DNA of 64,000 nt. Origin: a virus. A program made the position numbers and the translations under genes. A model generated the notes under the pieces. It was not told where the DNA came from. It searched no databases and worked only from the letters and a program-made list of their open reading frames with translations. Of the stretch, positions 23,248 to 29,711 are shown piece after piece (position 1 is the first letter of the stretch; every line of letters begins with the position of its first letter). Location of the stretch: positions 1-64,000 of the IMG/VR virus record IMGVR_UViG_3300042562_001157; one strand, given 5' to 3'.

Positions 23248-23454
23248 ATGATAGGTGTATTTAATATGGTGGATCAGGGAATTGCACAAGAGTTGGGTGT
23301 TCCTGTTGAGGAGTATATAAATGTAATTGAAAATTGTAGTTATTGGGAGGCTTATTATATTGTTACTGTGATTTGGAATGAAAGAGTGGATAAGTATGAT
23401 AGGGCTAAAGAAATTTATAATTATTGTAAAGAAAAATTATTAAAGGGTGAATAA
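23248..23454 (+). CDS. Small hypothetical protein
   Basis: 68 aa, helical (LGVPVEEYINVIENCSYWEA...). No family recognised. Starts 1 nt after the HAD gene. Confidence 0.72.
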   Translation: MIGVFNMVDQGIAQELGVPVEEYINVIENCSYWEAYYIVTVIWNERVDKYDRAKEIYNYCKEKLLKGE

Positions 23455-23599
23455 AATTAAACTAATATATGACTTTTTTAGGTTGTGGATAAAATGGGGT
23501 GATATTAAAGAGGCGTGGGAAGATTCTAAATTCATTAACGATAAAAAGATACAAAAAGAATTAGACGATGAATTTGAAAAACATAATATTTTTAAATAA
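23447..23599 (+). CDS. Small charged protein, GTG start
   Basis: 50 aa from a GTG at 23447 that overlaps the previous stop. Reads NKIKLIYDFFRLWIKWGDIK and then a Lys/Glu-rich helix ending HNIFK. Compact overlap and absence of another ORF in the gap support coding. Confidence 0.6.
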   Translation: MNKIKLIYDFFRLWIKWGDIKEAWEDSKFINDKKIQKELDDEFEKHNIFK

Positions 23600-23610
23600 T
23601 AAAAAAATAA

Positions 23611-23961
23611 ATGATAAATAAAAATAATCTTTTAGTTGGTATGTTGGTTGGGTTTTTTGCGCAAATATTAACTTTCTTCCAACTACAAGGACAACTTAAA
23701 TATAATTGGATTAGAGATAATTACTGGTTAACAGTATTGGCAGGTATCCCAATTTCAATGTTATTTATGTATTCAGTAAAAAATATGATAACCGCATTTA
23801 ATGGTGAAATGTGGCCGTCCAGATTGATAGGGTTCAGTATTGGGGCAATGGTATTTACATTATTAAGTTGGAAAGTATTTGATGAGCCTTTGACAACAAA
23901 AACATATGTCTGTTTATTTTTATCATTTTTAATATTAATGATACAATTATTTTGGAAATAA
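23611..23961 (+). CDS. Conserved four-helix membrane protein
   Basis: 116 aa with about four transmembrane helices (NLLVGMLVGFFAQILTFFQL, WLTVLAGIPISMLFMYS, WPSRLIGFSIGAMVFTLLSW, TYVCLFLSFLILMIQLFWK). The LQGQLKYNWIRDN and WPSRLIGF stretches recur in a phage/bacterial membrane family of unknown function. Confidence 0.84.
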   Translation: MINKNNLLVGMLVGFFAQILTFFQLQGQLKYNWIRDNYWLTVLAGIPISMLFMYSVKNMITAFNGEMWPSRLIGFSIGAMVFTLLSWKVFDEPLTTKTYVCLFLSFLILMIQLFWK

Positions 23962-23974
23962 AAATTAAATTATT

Positions 23975-24235
23975 ATGAGTAAAGCAAAATTGGAATTTGA
24001 TTTAACAGATTTTGACGATAAAATGGAATTCGAAAGATGTACTAAGTCTACTGATATGTCTTTGGTCCTATTTGAAATGGTTTATAATATTAAAAAAAGA
24101 TTATATTATGAATTCGAAGGGAGAGAAGAAAAAGGTGAGGAACTTACAGTATATGATGGAATAGATTCAGTTTTTGAAAAATTGAATGAACAATTATCTG
24201 AAAGAGGTATTGATATCGATAGACTTATAGTTTAA
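23975..24235 (+). CDS. Conserved phage protein
   Basis: 86 aa, acidic. The FDLTDFDDKMEFERC segment followed by KSTDMSLVLFEMVYN is a recurrent pattern in small phage proteins, function unknown. Confidence 0.8.
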   Translation: MSKAKLEFDLTDFDDKMEFERCTKSTDMSLVLFEMVYNIKKRLYYEFEGREEKGEELTVYDGIDSVFEKLNEQLSERGIDIDRLIV

Positions 24236-24245
24236 AATAAAATAT

Positions 24246-24635
24246 ATGACAGAAGAAGAAATGAATGATTTTCTAATTTCTATAGGTGGATTAGAAAACG
24301 GTTGGAGAACTGAAAAACCACCAATTAAAGATTGTGGTTATTTTGAAGTGGACAATGGGTGGTTAAAACTCATCAAAGAACTTATAGAAGATTTAATTAA
24401 ATTGGGTTGGGATAAACAAGTAACTCAAGTTAAAGAAAAGTTCGGAGGACTAAGGTTCTATATTAATGGTGGTAGTGATGAAATATTCAAAAGAATAACA
24501 GAGGCAGAAAATAAGAGTTATGAAATTTGTGAAGTAACTGGCGAACCAGGAACTTTAAGAACTGACATAGGTTGGTATAGAACTCTTTGTGATGGGGAAT
24601 ATATGAAAATAAAAAATAAGAAAGATGGAATATAA
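24246..24635 (+). CDS. Conserved phage protein (KEKFGGLRFY family)
   Basis: 129 aa. Core VTQVKEKFGGLRFYINGG, then AENKSYEICEVTGEPG and a C near the end. Matches a widespread phage/bacterial family of unknown function with paired cysteines, possibly a degenerate zinc site. Confidence 0.82.
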   Translation: MTEEEMNDFLISIGGLENGWRTEKPPIKDCGYFEVDNGWLKLIKELIEDLIKLGWDKQVTQVKEKFGGLRFYINGGSDEIFKRITEAENKSYEICEVTGEPGTLRTDIGWYRTLCDGEYMKIKNKKDGI

Positions 24636-24897
24636 TTTTAAAAATAGACATGATGAAACTATTAGTTTCATTGGTGAAGGTGAATCATTTGAAATGAAAG
24701 GTGGGGATTTTTACAGATCTCTATTTAATTTAGATGAAAATGGTAATCCAAAATATACTGCAGTTGATCCTATGGGTGGACCATATATTGGACTAGGTAT
24801 GGATATGGGTTATATACATGATGACTTAAAAGGTTTAATTGTAGAGTCTATTGAAAAAATAGACGATAAAATAATTTTAAATACTAAAAGATTATGA
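24625..24897 (+). CDS. Hypothetical protein
   Basis: 90 aa, beta-rich with Gly/Met-rich MGGPYIGLGMDMGYIHDDL. No family recognised. Overlaps its neighbours by 11 and 4 nt. Confidence 0.75.
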   Translation: MEYNFKNRHDETISFIGEGESFEMKGGDFYRSLFNLDENGNPKYTAVDPMGGPYIGLGMDMGYIHDDLKGLIVESIEKIDDKIILNTKRL

Positions 24898-25280
24898 CTT
24901 ACGAAGAATTTTTAAAAATATTAATGTCATATAAAAAAATTAGTGAGGACATTAGTGAATTATATGATATTGGTTTCGATCTTTTAGAGGGTAAGTACCG
25001 TATGTCGGATAACGTATATATTATGTTTGAGTCCTGTTTAGAATCACATTATACTGAAGAAGGGATTGATTGGATAAATTGGTTTATTTTTGAAAATGAT
25101 TGGGGACAAAAAGATTGGTCTAAATACCCAACAATAGATAGTGTGTCTGGTAAAGTAATCGAAAGTGATCCTGTGAAATCTTATGGTGCACACGATGAAA
25201 ATGGTAACCCTATTTGTTTCTCATTTGAATCAACGTATGAATATGTAAAACAATATTTAAAAGACAAAACAAATGAATAA
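24894..25280 (+). CDS. Conserved phage protein
   Basis: 128 aa, acidic. EEGIDWINWFIFENDWGQKD and the C-terminal CFSFESTYEYVKQYL are seen in a phage protein family without known function. Overlaps upstream by 4 nt and downstream by 8 nt. Confidence 0.8.
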   Translation: MTYEEFLKILMSYKKISEDISELYDIGFDLLEGKYRMSDNVYIMFESCLESHYTEEGIDWINWFIFENDWGQKDWSKYPTIDSVSGKVIESDPVKSYGAHDENGNPICFSFESTYEYVKQYLKDKTNE

Positions 25281-25899
25281 TTTAGAATTAACTGACGAAC
25301 AACTTTGGTTAGTAGAAAAGGCATTAGACTTTTACTCTAGAGTAGGTATTGGGCAATTTGAGGTTATCAAAGATCACCCAACCTTTGAAGTATATTTAGA
25401 GGAAGTTTGTAGACCTAAAAGACAACCAGAGGTTGGGGATAGAACTCCACAAGGTGAAATATTAGAGATTAAAGATGGTAAGGCGTTAATAAATGGTTCT
25501 GTTAGTAAAGAAACTGGACATTGGTGTAAGGAAAAGGAATGGAAGAAACTAAAAGATGTGAAATTGAGTACTGATTATGGTAGGTATCATAATATTAGAG
25601 ATAATGTTGATGAGATGTTAGTGCAACCTCGTAACATGTTGATTAATGATCCATTAATGACTAGAAATGGTTCTTGGGGTATCTATAATGAAAATGTGGA
25701 TGATAGTTGTAGAATGTCATTTGATATTGTACAAGTAATACGAAATGAAAGGTGGAAAAGAAATCCGCATAGATCAGATATGACTGTTGATTCTCATATT
25801 CATTTTTCACATAGAAAAGATGACTCATCCACAAAAATTAAATGTGTGATGGATAAACCAGAAGTTGAAAAGATTGAAAAGTTAGACAAAGAATTTTAA
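25273..25899 (+). CDS. Conserved phage protein
   Basis: 208 aa. The N-terminal LWLVEKALDFYSRVGIGQF resembles a domain present in several phage proteins, followed by a linker and a second part with VDSHIHFSHRKDD. No known activity; the histidines may bind metal. Confidence 0.8.
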   Translation: MNNLELTDEQLWLVEKALDFYSRVGIGQFEVIKDHPTFEVYLEEVCRPKRQPEVGDRTPQGEILEIKDGKALINGSVSKETGHWCKEKEWKKLKDVKLSTDYGRYHNIRDNVDEMLVQPRNMLINDPLMTRNGSWGIYNENVDDSCRMSFDIVQVIRNERWKRNPHRSDMTVDSHIHFSHRKDDSSTKIKCVMDKPEVEKIEKLDKEF

Positions 25900-25903
25900 G
25901 GTT

Positions 25904-26062
25904 ATGAAAAAGTATGATCAACATAAAATGAAAAGAACTCAAGAAAGACACCAACAAATAGAGGATGGTTTCTTTGATGGTCGTTTTGTGGCTAGATCAG
26001 AAACCCCTAAAAATTTATATAATAGAAAGAGTAAACATAAAAACAAAGACAAAGATGAGTAA
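25904..26062 (+). CDS. Small basic protein
   Basis: 52 aa, MKKYDQHKMKRTQERHQQI... with a Lys-rich tail. It ends in ATGAGTAA, overlapping the start of the next gene by 8 nt, which supports coupled translation. Confidence 0.6.
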   Translation: MKKYDQHKMKRTQERHQQIEDGFFDGRFVARSETPKNLYNRKSKHKNKDKDE

Positions 26063-26666
26063 AAACACTAATGTGGAAAATTTCATTAAGTATGTAGAGA
26101 GTGAATGTAAGAAACATGGTGTGAAAGTAAAAGAATACAAAAGGAGATATATCAAGTTAACTGACAATATTAAATGTGCAGGTTTTTTTGATGATAATAC
26201 CAAACCGCCAACACTGGCGTATGCCAAAGGTAGGGAAGATTATTTAGAACTTTTAGTTCACGAGTTCTGTCATATGACACAGTGGTTAGATAAAATAGAG
26301 TTGTGGGATAGGGCAAGTGTTTCCTTAGAAAAAATGTGGGAATGGTTAGGTAACAAAGATAAAAAAATTGTGGGTATTAGATCACACATTGATATTGCCA
26401 GAGATTTGGAATTGGATAATGAGAAGAGGAGTGTGGAGATGATTAAAAAATGGAATCTACCCATTGATGTACCCACATATACTAAAAAGGCAAATGCATA
26501 TGTATTATTTTATAACCATTTAAAGACTAGTAGGAATTGGTCAGTTCCTGGAAATTCACCATACGGTAATAAAAGAATACTTAACTCTATGTCAGATAAA
26601 TTTGATATGGATTATGACAAACTATCTGATGAAATAAAAAAAATGTTTAAAGAAGAAAAAATATAA
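26055..26666 (+). CDS. Zinc metallopeptidase-like protein
   Basis: 203 aa. HEFCH in LLVHEFCHMTQW gives an HExxH zinc motif. A downstream LELDNEKRSVEMIKKW offers a third ligand (Glu), as in gluzincins. The ATG at 26055 is chosen because the upstream extension overlaps another gene. The substrate is unknown; similar proteins occur in phages. Confidence 0.8.
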   Translation: MSKNTNVENFIKYVESECKKHGVKVKEYKRRYIKLTDNIKCAGFFDDNTKPPTLAYAKGREDYLELLVHEFCHMTQWLDKIELWDRASVSLEKMWEWLGNKDKKIVGIRSHIDIARDLELDNEKRSVEMIKKWNLPIDVPTYTKKANAYVLFYNHLKTSRNWSVPGNSPYGNKRILNSMSDKFDMDYDKLSDEIKKMFKEEKI

Positions 26667-27334
26667 TGGATAAAATTTTTAATTGGGGTAAAACGAATGA
26701 AGTGTTTAAAGAACACATCACTAATGAATTGTTTGATAGAAGTATCTACACTAGAGTATTTGATGTTGAAGAAGGAGATGTCGTGTTTGACATTGGTGCC
26801 AGTATCGGACCGTTCACATTTAATATAATTGAAAAGAACCCATCACATATTTTTTGTTTTGAACCTAGTTTATCCGAATTCCCTTATTTAGTTTTAAATA
26901 CTAATCACGGTCCTGTAACCTACATCAATAAAGGTATAACGGACAAAGTTGGTAAGATGGAATTTGAATATCTGTTTGAGGACACCACTAATAATAAATC
27001 ATATTCCACAACATTCTCTAAAGTCATTAAGGATCATAATATTAAACAAATAGATTTTCTTAAGACAGACTGTGAAGGTGGTGAATATGATATATTTACT
27101 GTAGAGAATTTATTTTGGATTAAAGAAAATGTAAGAAAAATATCTGGTGAGTGGCACTTAAATACACAAGACTTAAAAGATAAGTTTAAAGTGTTTAGAG
27201 ACGTATACCTAAGAGTGTTTACAGACTTTAAAATATATAGTTTAGATGATATAGACATCACCAATTATTGTTGGAGTGATGATTTTATTAACTATTATAG
27301 TGAGATATTAATTTTTATTGATAATAGGGGATAA
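26666..27334 (+). CDS. FkbM-type SAM-dependent methyltransferase
   Basis: 222 aa. SAM-binding motif VVFDIGASIGPFTFNI and the FkbM hallmark IDFLKTDCEGGEYDIF are intact. FkbM enzymes O-methylate sugars or other small groups. In phages they may modify capsid or host glycans. Its ATG overlaps the previous stop by one base. Confidence 0.88.
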   Translation: MDKIFNWGKTNEVFKEHITNELFDRSIYTRVFDVEEGDVVFDIGASIGPFTFNIIEKNPSHIFCFEPSLSEFPYLVLNTNHGPVTYINKGITDKVGKMEFEYLFEDTTNNKSYSTTFSKVIKDHNIKQIDFLKTDCEGGEYDIFTVENLFWIKENVRKISGEWHLNTQDLKDKFKVFRDVYLRVFTDFKIYSLDDIDITNYCWSDDFINYYSEILIFIDNRG

Positions 27335-27363
27335 CGTACTAAACTAAAAAAAATAAAAAAAAA

Positions 27364-27394
27364 TTTGGTAGATTGAAAATTATTTGTATCTTTG
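27364..27394 (+). promoter_or_regulatory. Promoter
   Basis: TTTGG at 27364-27368, 18-nt spacer, TATCTTTG at 27387-27394. The stretch TTTGGTAGA...TATCTTTGTCTAAATAAA is shared with 19899. Confidence 0.75.
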
Positions 27395-27414
27395 TCTAAA
27401 TAAAACAAATAACT

Positions 27415-27831
27415 ATGAAAAATTTTTTTAAAAGACTTTGGAAAAGAATGTATGTGAAGTATACTTTATGGATACATTACAGAGCCCTAAAACCTAAAGA
27501 GGAAAAAACTCAGAATGAGGCTATTTGTAATGCCATCTGTAGAAAGATGATATCTCACAAAGATTCTAAATTTATGATTGCACCTCTATCTGAAAAAAGG
27601 TACATCAAAAACGCAACACTTAATTTGTTTGTCGTTTTAGAGGATCGTCAGGTTAGTATCACTAATCATGTTTACCATTATGATGTCAAATTATCTGACA
27701 GAGATTGGAATAAACTTATTCGTAGTTATAACGAAAAGACTGAAGATCTTAGAATGGGTTATGAGAATGAGATTAAATCTCAGATAGTCCATTCTTTGTC
27801 TAAAATCTTAGATAAAATATCTGAAAAATAA
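27415..27831 (+). CDS. Hypothetical protein
   Basis: 138 aa, basic N-terminus (MKNFFKRLWKRMYVKYTLWI), then an alpha/beta region (ATLNLFVVLEDRQVSITNHV). No family assigned. Monocistronic, directly before the second large RNA. Confidence 0.78.
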   Translation: MKNFFKRLWKRMYVKYTLWIHYRALKPKEEKTQNEAICNAICRKMISHKDSKFMIAPLSEKRYIKNATLNLFVVLEDRQVSITNHVYHYDVKLSDRDWNKLIRSYNEKTEDLRMGYENEIKSQIVHSLSKILDKISEK

Positions 27832-27843
27832 TTGTCATATCTA

Positions 27844-27874
27844 TTGTTTTTTTAAAAAATAGTAGTTATAATTG
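27844..27874 (+). promoter_or_regulatory. Promoter of the second large RNA / array C
   Basis: TTG at 27844-27846, 20-nt spacer, TATAATTG at 27867-27874, about 20 nt before the boxA-like motif. Confidence 0.65.
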
Positions 27875-27893
27875 TAAAAGAAAAAAAGAAAGC

Positions 27894-27910
27894 GTTCTTT
27901 GAAACATATT
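27894..27910 (+). promoter_or_regulatory. boxA-like signal before RNA 2
   Basis: GTTCTTTGAAACATATT, nearly the same as the motif in front of the first large RNA (6331). Confidence 0.65.
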
Positions 27911-28282
27911 TAAACCAACAGTGTTCTATCAAATAAGATGACTAATTTTTCATCACTAAAGGACCTGACCCTTTGAACTTCGGATAGGTTTGCGCAAAGA
28001 ATACGAAGTCTGGGAGGAAAGGTATAATCGATAAGGATTAAAAGTCTAATCGAAAAGAATCGAGTACAGATCTCTTAAAGTCGATAAAATACTAAGACTA
28101 CGGAGTAAAGGTGTTTGATAGTCCTGTTGGTTTTATAATACTAGTCCCCCTAACTCCTCACTGTGGATGCCTAAGTCACTAGGGTAATATGATAGTGGTG
28201 TCAGACAATACGATAAGGACTACATTAGTAACGTCTGATTGTAGTATAAAGATAATCAGAATGGGGTTAATAAAGGGGGTAT
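27911..28282 (+). ncRNA. Second large structured noncoding RNA
   Basis: About 370 nt. A 10-bp perfect long-range helix AAACCAACAG 27912/CTGTTGGTTT 28124 is followed by an 8-bp perfect helix CTATCAAA 27926/TTTGATAG 28114, closing a 222-nt domain. Inside are GATG/CATC, AAAGG/CCTTT and ACTTCG 27977/CGAAGT 28003 hairpins. GGAGT 28102 can pair with ACTCC 28153 outside the closed domain (pseudoknot), and TCAGAC/GTCTGA pairs near 28201-28240. It ends at tRNA-Asp with no terminator, so it is co-transcribed with array C. No known class is recognised. Confidence 0.75.
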
Positions 28283-28357
28283 GGTGCGTTAGTTTAGCCT
28301 GGTTAGAATGCTGCCCTGTCACGGCAGAGGTCATGGGTTCGAATCCCATACGCACCG
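28283..28357 (+). tRNA. tRNA-Asp(GTC)
   Basis: Acceptor GGTGCGT/ACGCACC, anticodon arm CTGCC-CTGTCAC-GGCAG, discriminator G. Confidence 0.95.
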
Positions 28358-28363
28358 CAAACC

Positions 28364-28435
28364 GCTGCCATCGTCTATCGGTTAGGACCTATGGTTTTCA
28401 TCCATAAAAGCGGGGTTCGATTCCCCGTGGCAGTA
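28364..28435 (+). tRNA. tRNA-Glu(TTC)
   Basis: Acceptor GCTGCCA/TGGCAGT, anticodon arm TATGG-TTTTCAT-CCATA, T arm CGGGG-TTCGATT-CCCCG, discriminator A. Confidence 0.94.
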
Positions 28436-28442
28436 CTAGAAT

Positions 28443-28459
28443 GTTCTTTAATTTATTGG
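28443..28459 (+). promoter_or_regulatory. boxA-like signal in array C
   Basis: GTTCTTTAATTTATTGG, 11 nt before tRNA-Leu(TAA). Variant with TTTAA instead of TTTGA. Confidence 0.5.
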
Positions 28460-28470
28460 TTAATACTTTT

Positions 28471-28555
28471 GGTCGGGTGGTGGAATAGGTAGACACGTTG
28501 GACTTAAAATCCAATGGACATTGCGTCCGTGCGGGTTCGATTCCCGCCCCGACTA
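28471..28555 (+). tRNA. tRNA-Leu(TAA)
   Basis: Acceptor GGTCGGG/CCCGACT, anticodon arm TTGGA-CTTAAAA-TCCAA, proper long variable arm, T arm GCGGG-TTCGATT-CCCGC, discriminator A. Confidence 0.95.
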
Positions 28556-28560
28556 CAAAA

Positions 28561-28716
28561 GGTGATACAAAGCGTAGAATGATAAGCGTGGAGAGACGTG
28601 ACGCAAGGGTACACACTAAGGATAGGTTGACATTCTTAATTGTATTGTCGTAATTCCCGACTCTCTAATGGTGTGTGAAGTCGAAGGCGAGATTCCTGAT
28701 AAAGTCATTCATCATC
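28561..28716 (+). ncRNA. Structured spacer RNA 1 (pseudoknot-capable)
   Basis: A 156-nt element closed by GGTGAT 28561/ATCATC 28711 and GAATGA 28577/TCATTC 28705. GAGAG 28591/CTCTC 28661 and ACACAC 28611/GTGTGT 28671 cross each other, which would form a pseudoknot. Not a tRNA. Class unknown. Confidence 0.55.
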
Positions 28717-28726
28717 TTTTAAAATT

Positions 28727-28800
28727 GGTCCCGTAGCTCAGCTGGATAGAGCAACTGCCTTCTAAGCAGTAGGTCAATGGTTCGAATCCATTCGGGATCA
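28727..28800 (+). tRNA. tRNA-Arg(TCT)
   Basis: Acceptor GGTCCCG/CGGGATC, anticodon arm ACTGC-CTTCTAA-GCAGT, T arm AATGG-TTCGAAT-CCATT, discriminator A. Confidence 0.95.
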
Positions 28801-28809
28801 CTAATAGTG

Positions 28810-28874
28810 TCTTGTTCCGCTCTGACGAAAGTTAACGACAAGGTCTCGGTAGACAGAACGCGTCTGATTCTACC
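28810..28874 (+). ncRNA. Structured spacer RNA 2
   Basis: Contains a CTTGT/ACAAG stem-loop and a hairpin GGTAGA-CAGA-loop-TCTG-TCTACC at its 3' end. About 65 nt, between Arg and Met tRNAs. It may be a processing spacer or small RNA. Confidence 0.4.
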
Positions 28875-28879
28875 CATTA

Positions 28880-28953
28880 GGTCCCTTAGCTCATTCGGTT
28901 AGAGCAACTGACTCATAATCAGTAGGTGGTTGGTTCGATCCCAACAGGGACCA
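28880..28953 (+). tRNA. tRNA-Met(CAT), elongator-like
   Basis: Acceptor GGTCCCT/AGGGACC, anticodon arm ACTGA-CTCATAA-TCAGT, T arm GTTGG-TTCGATC-CCAAC, discriminator A. Its body is similar to the neighbouring tRNA-Arg(TCT). Confidence 0.93.
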
Positions 28954-28965
28954 CATAGTAAGATA

Positions 28966-29102
28966 ATGATAGTGGTTTTCCCCATTCAACGGATGTCGAC
29001 AATTCAGAATGGATTCGGAATTCAGCACCCCCTGCCGATGCATCGTAAAACTAGGGTTAAGCAGTTAAGATTGGGACGAGATGGGTATCCCAACACTATC
29101 AT
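28966..29102 (+). ncRNA. Structured spacer RNA 3
   Basis: 137 nt closed by a perfect 9-bp helix ATGATAGTG 28966/CACTATCAT 29094. Inside are CCATTC 28982/GAATGG 29007 and TTGGG/CCCAA 29071-29093. It lies directly before the aberrant tRNA-like element. Confidence 0.55.
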
Positions 29103-29110
29103 CATAATTT

Positions 29111-29188
29111 AGTCAGGAGTGTAATGAGGCGCGGTGCCGAATCCCGTAAAAAGGTTGCTCATTGTAGGTTCGAATCCTACCCTGACTA
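29111..29188 (+). tRNA. tRNA-like element, identity unclear
   Basis: Acceptor AGTCAGG/CCTGACT and T arm GTAGG-TTCGAAT-CCTAC with discriminator A are perfect. The middle does not give normal D and anticodon arms: a GGC-loop-GCC mini-hairpin and an AATC-loop-GGTT stem, or alternatively AATGAG/CTCATT, can form. No anticodon with T33 is evident. It could be a decoy, a tRNA-like domain or a diverged tRNA. Confidence 0.6.
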
Positions 29189-29234
29189 CTAAAAATAAAG
29201 TATTAACCTGATAACAAAAAATAAAAATAAAAAA

Positions 29235-29390
29235 ATGAGTAATAACAAAAAATTTGTAGAAGTTTGTGTGGGTATCGGTATGAATCAGTTTTTTCCTGAA
29301 TACGCATTAATAGAAATACCTAATGATGAGATAGAGGAAGTTAAGGAAAAAAAGGTGAGGAAAACCAAAAAGAAAGAAGAAACTAAATAA
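29235..29390 (+). CDS. Small charged protein
   Basis: 51 aa. N-terminal half FVEVCVGIGMNQFFPEYALI, C-terminal half strongly Lys/Glu-rich. No family recognised. Followed by a terminator. Confidence 0.65.
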   Translation: MSNNKKFVEVCVGIGMNQFFPEYALIEIPNDEIEEVKEKKVRKTKKKEETK

Positions 29391-29400
29391 TTTCGATATA

Positions 29401-29428
29401 AGGTGATTTTTAATCACCTTTTTTTTGT
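29401..29428 (+). terminator. Intrinsic terminator
   Basis: AGGTGAT/ATCACCT hairpin with eight T. Confidence 0.9.
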
Positions 29429-29455
29429 TTATATAAAACATTTTTACTATATTTG
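29424..29455 (+). promoter_or_regulatory. Promoter of the RNA-repair operon
   Basis: TTTG at 29424-29427, 20-nt spacer, TATATTTG at 29448-29455, 17 nt before the ATG at 29473. Confidence 0.65.
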
Positions 29456-29472
29456 TTCTTCAATAATAACAT

Positions 29473-29709
29473 ATGAGAAAGTCAAACTATAGTTTCACCA
29501 TTGATGGTAATGAATTAAAGATTGTTGATGAGTGGTATGGTAATTTTATGTCGGTGACGAATAACTTTGAAAATGTCCTAACTGAGATAAGGGAAGTAAT
29601 TGGTGAAAGTATTGTTGGAATGGATATAATTTATAGAGATACTGAGGGTATATGGGATAGAGTTACTGCCGATTGGAATGGTGAGGAATGTGTAAATGTA
29701 AATTTTTAA
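29473..29709 (+). CDS. Hypothetical protein
   Basis: 78 aa, beta-rich start and GMDIIYRDTEGIWDRVTADW near the end. No family recognised. First gene of an operon leading into the CCA-adding enzyme. Confidence 0.75.
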   Translation: MRKSNYSFTIDGNELKIVDEWYGNFMSVTNNFENVLTEIREVIGESIVGMDIIYRDTEGIWDRVTADWNGEECVNVNF

Positions 29710-29711
29710 TT

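Noticed and set aside
24246-27334. Search for CRISPR arrays or IS elements in this and other accessory stretches
   Set aside because: No regularly spaced repeats, terminal inverted repeats or transposase motifs were seen by eye anywhere in the window.
28010-28030. GGGAGGAAAGG resembling the GAGGAAAGTC core of RNase P RNA
   Set aside because: The other conserved RNase P regions (ACAGAAA near the 3' end and P4 pairing) are not found in the right order, so the second large RNA was not called RNase P.
28189-28616. ORFs on both strands over the second large RNA and Asp/Glu/Leu tRNAs
   Set aside because: Fully covered by structured RNA and tRNA genes; the peptides look like tRNA translations.
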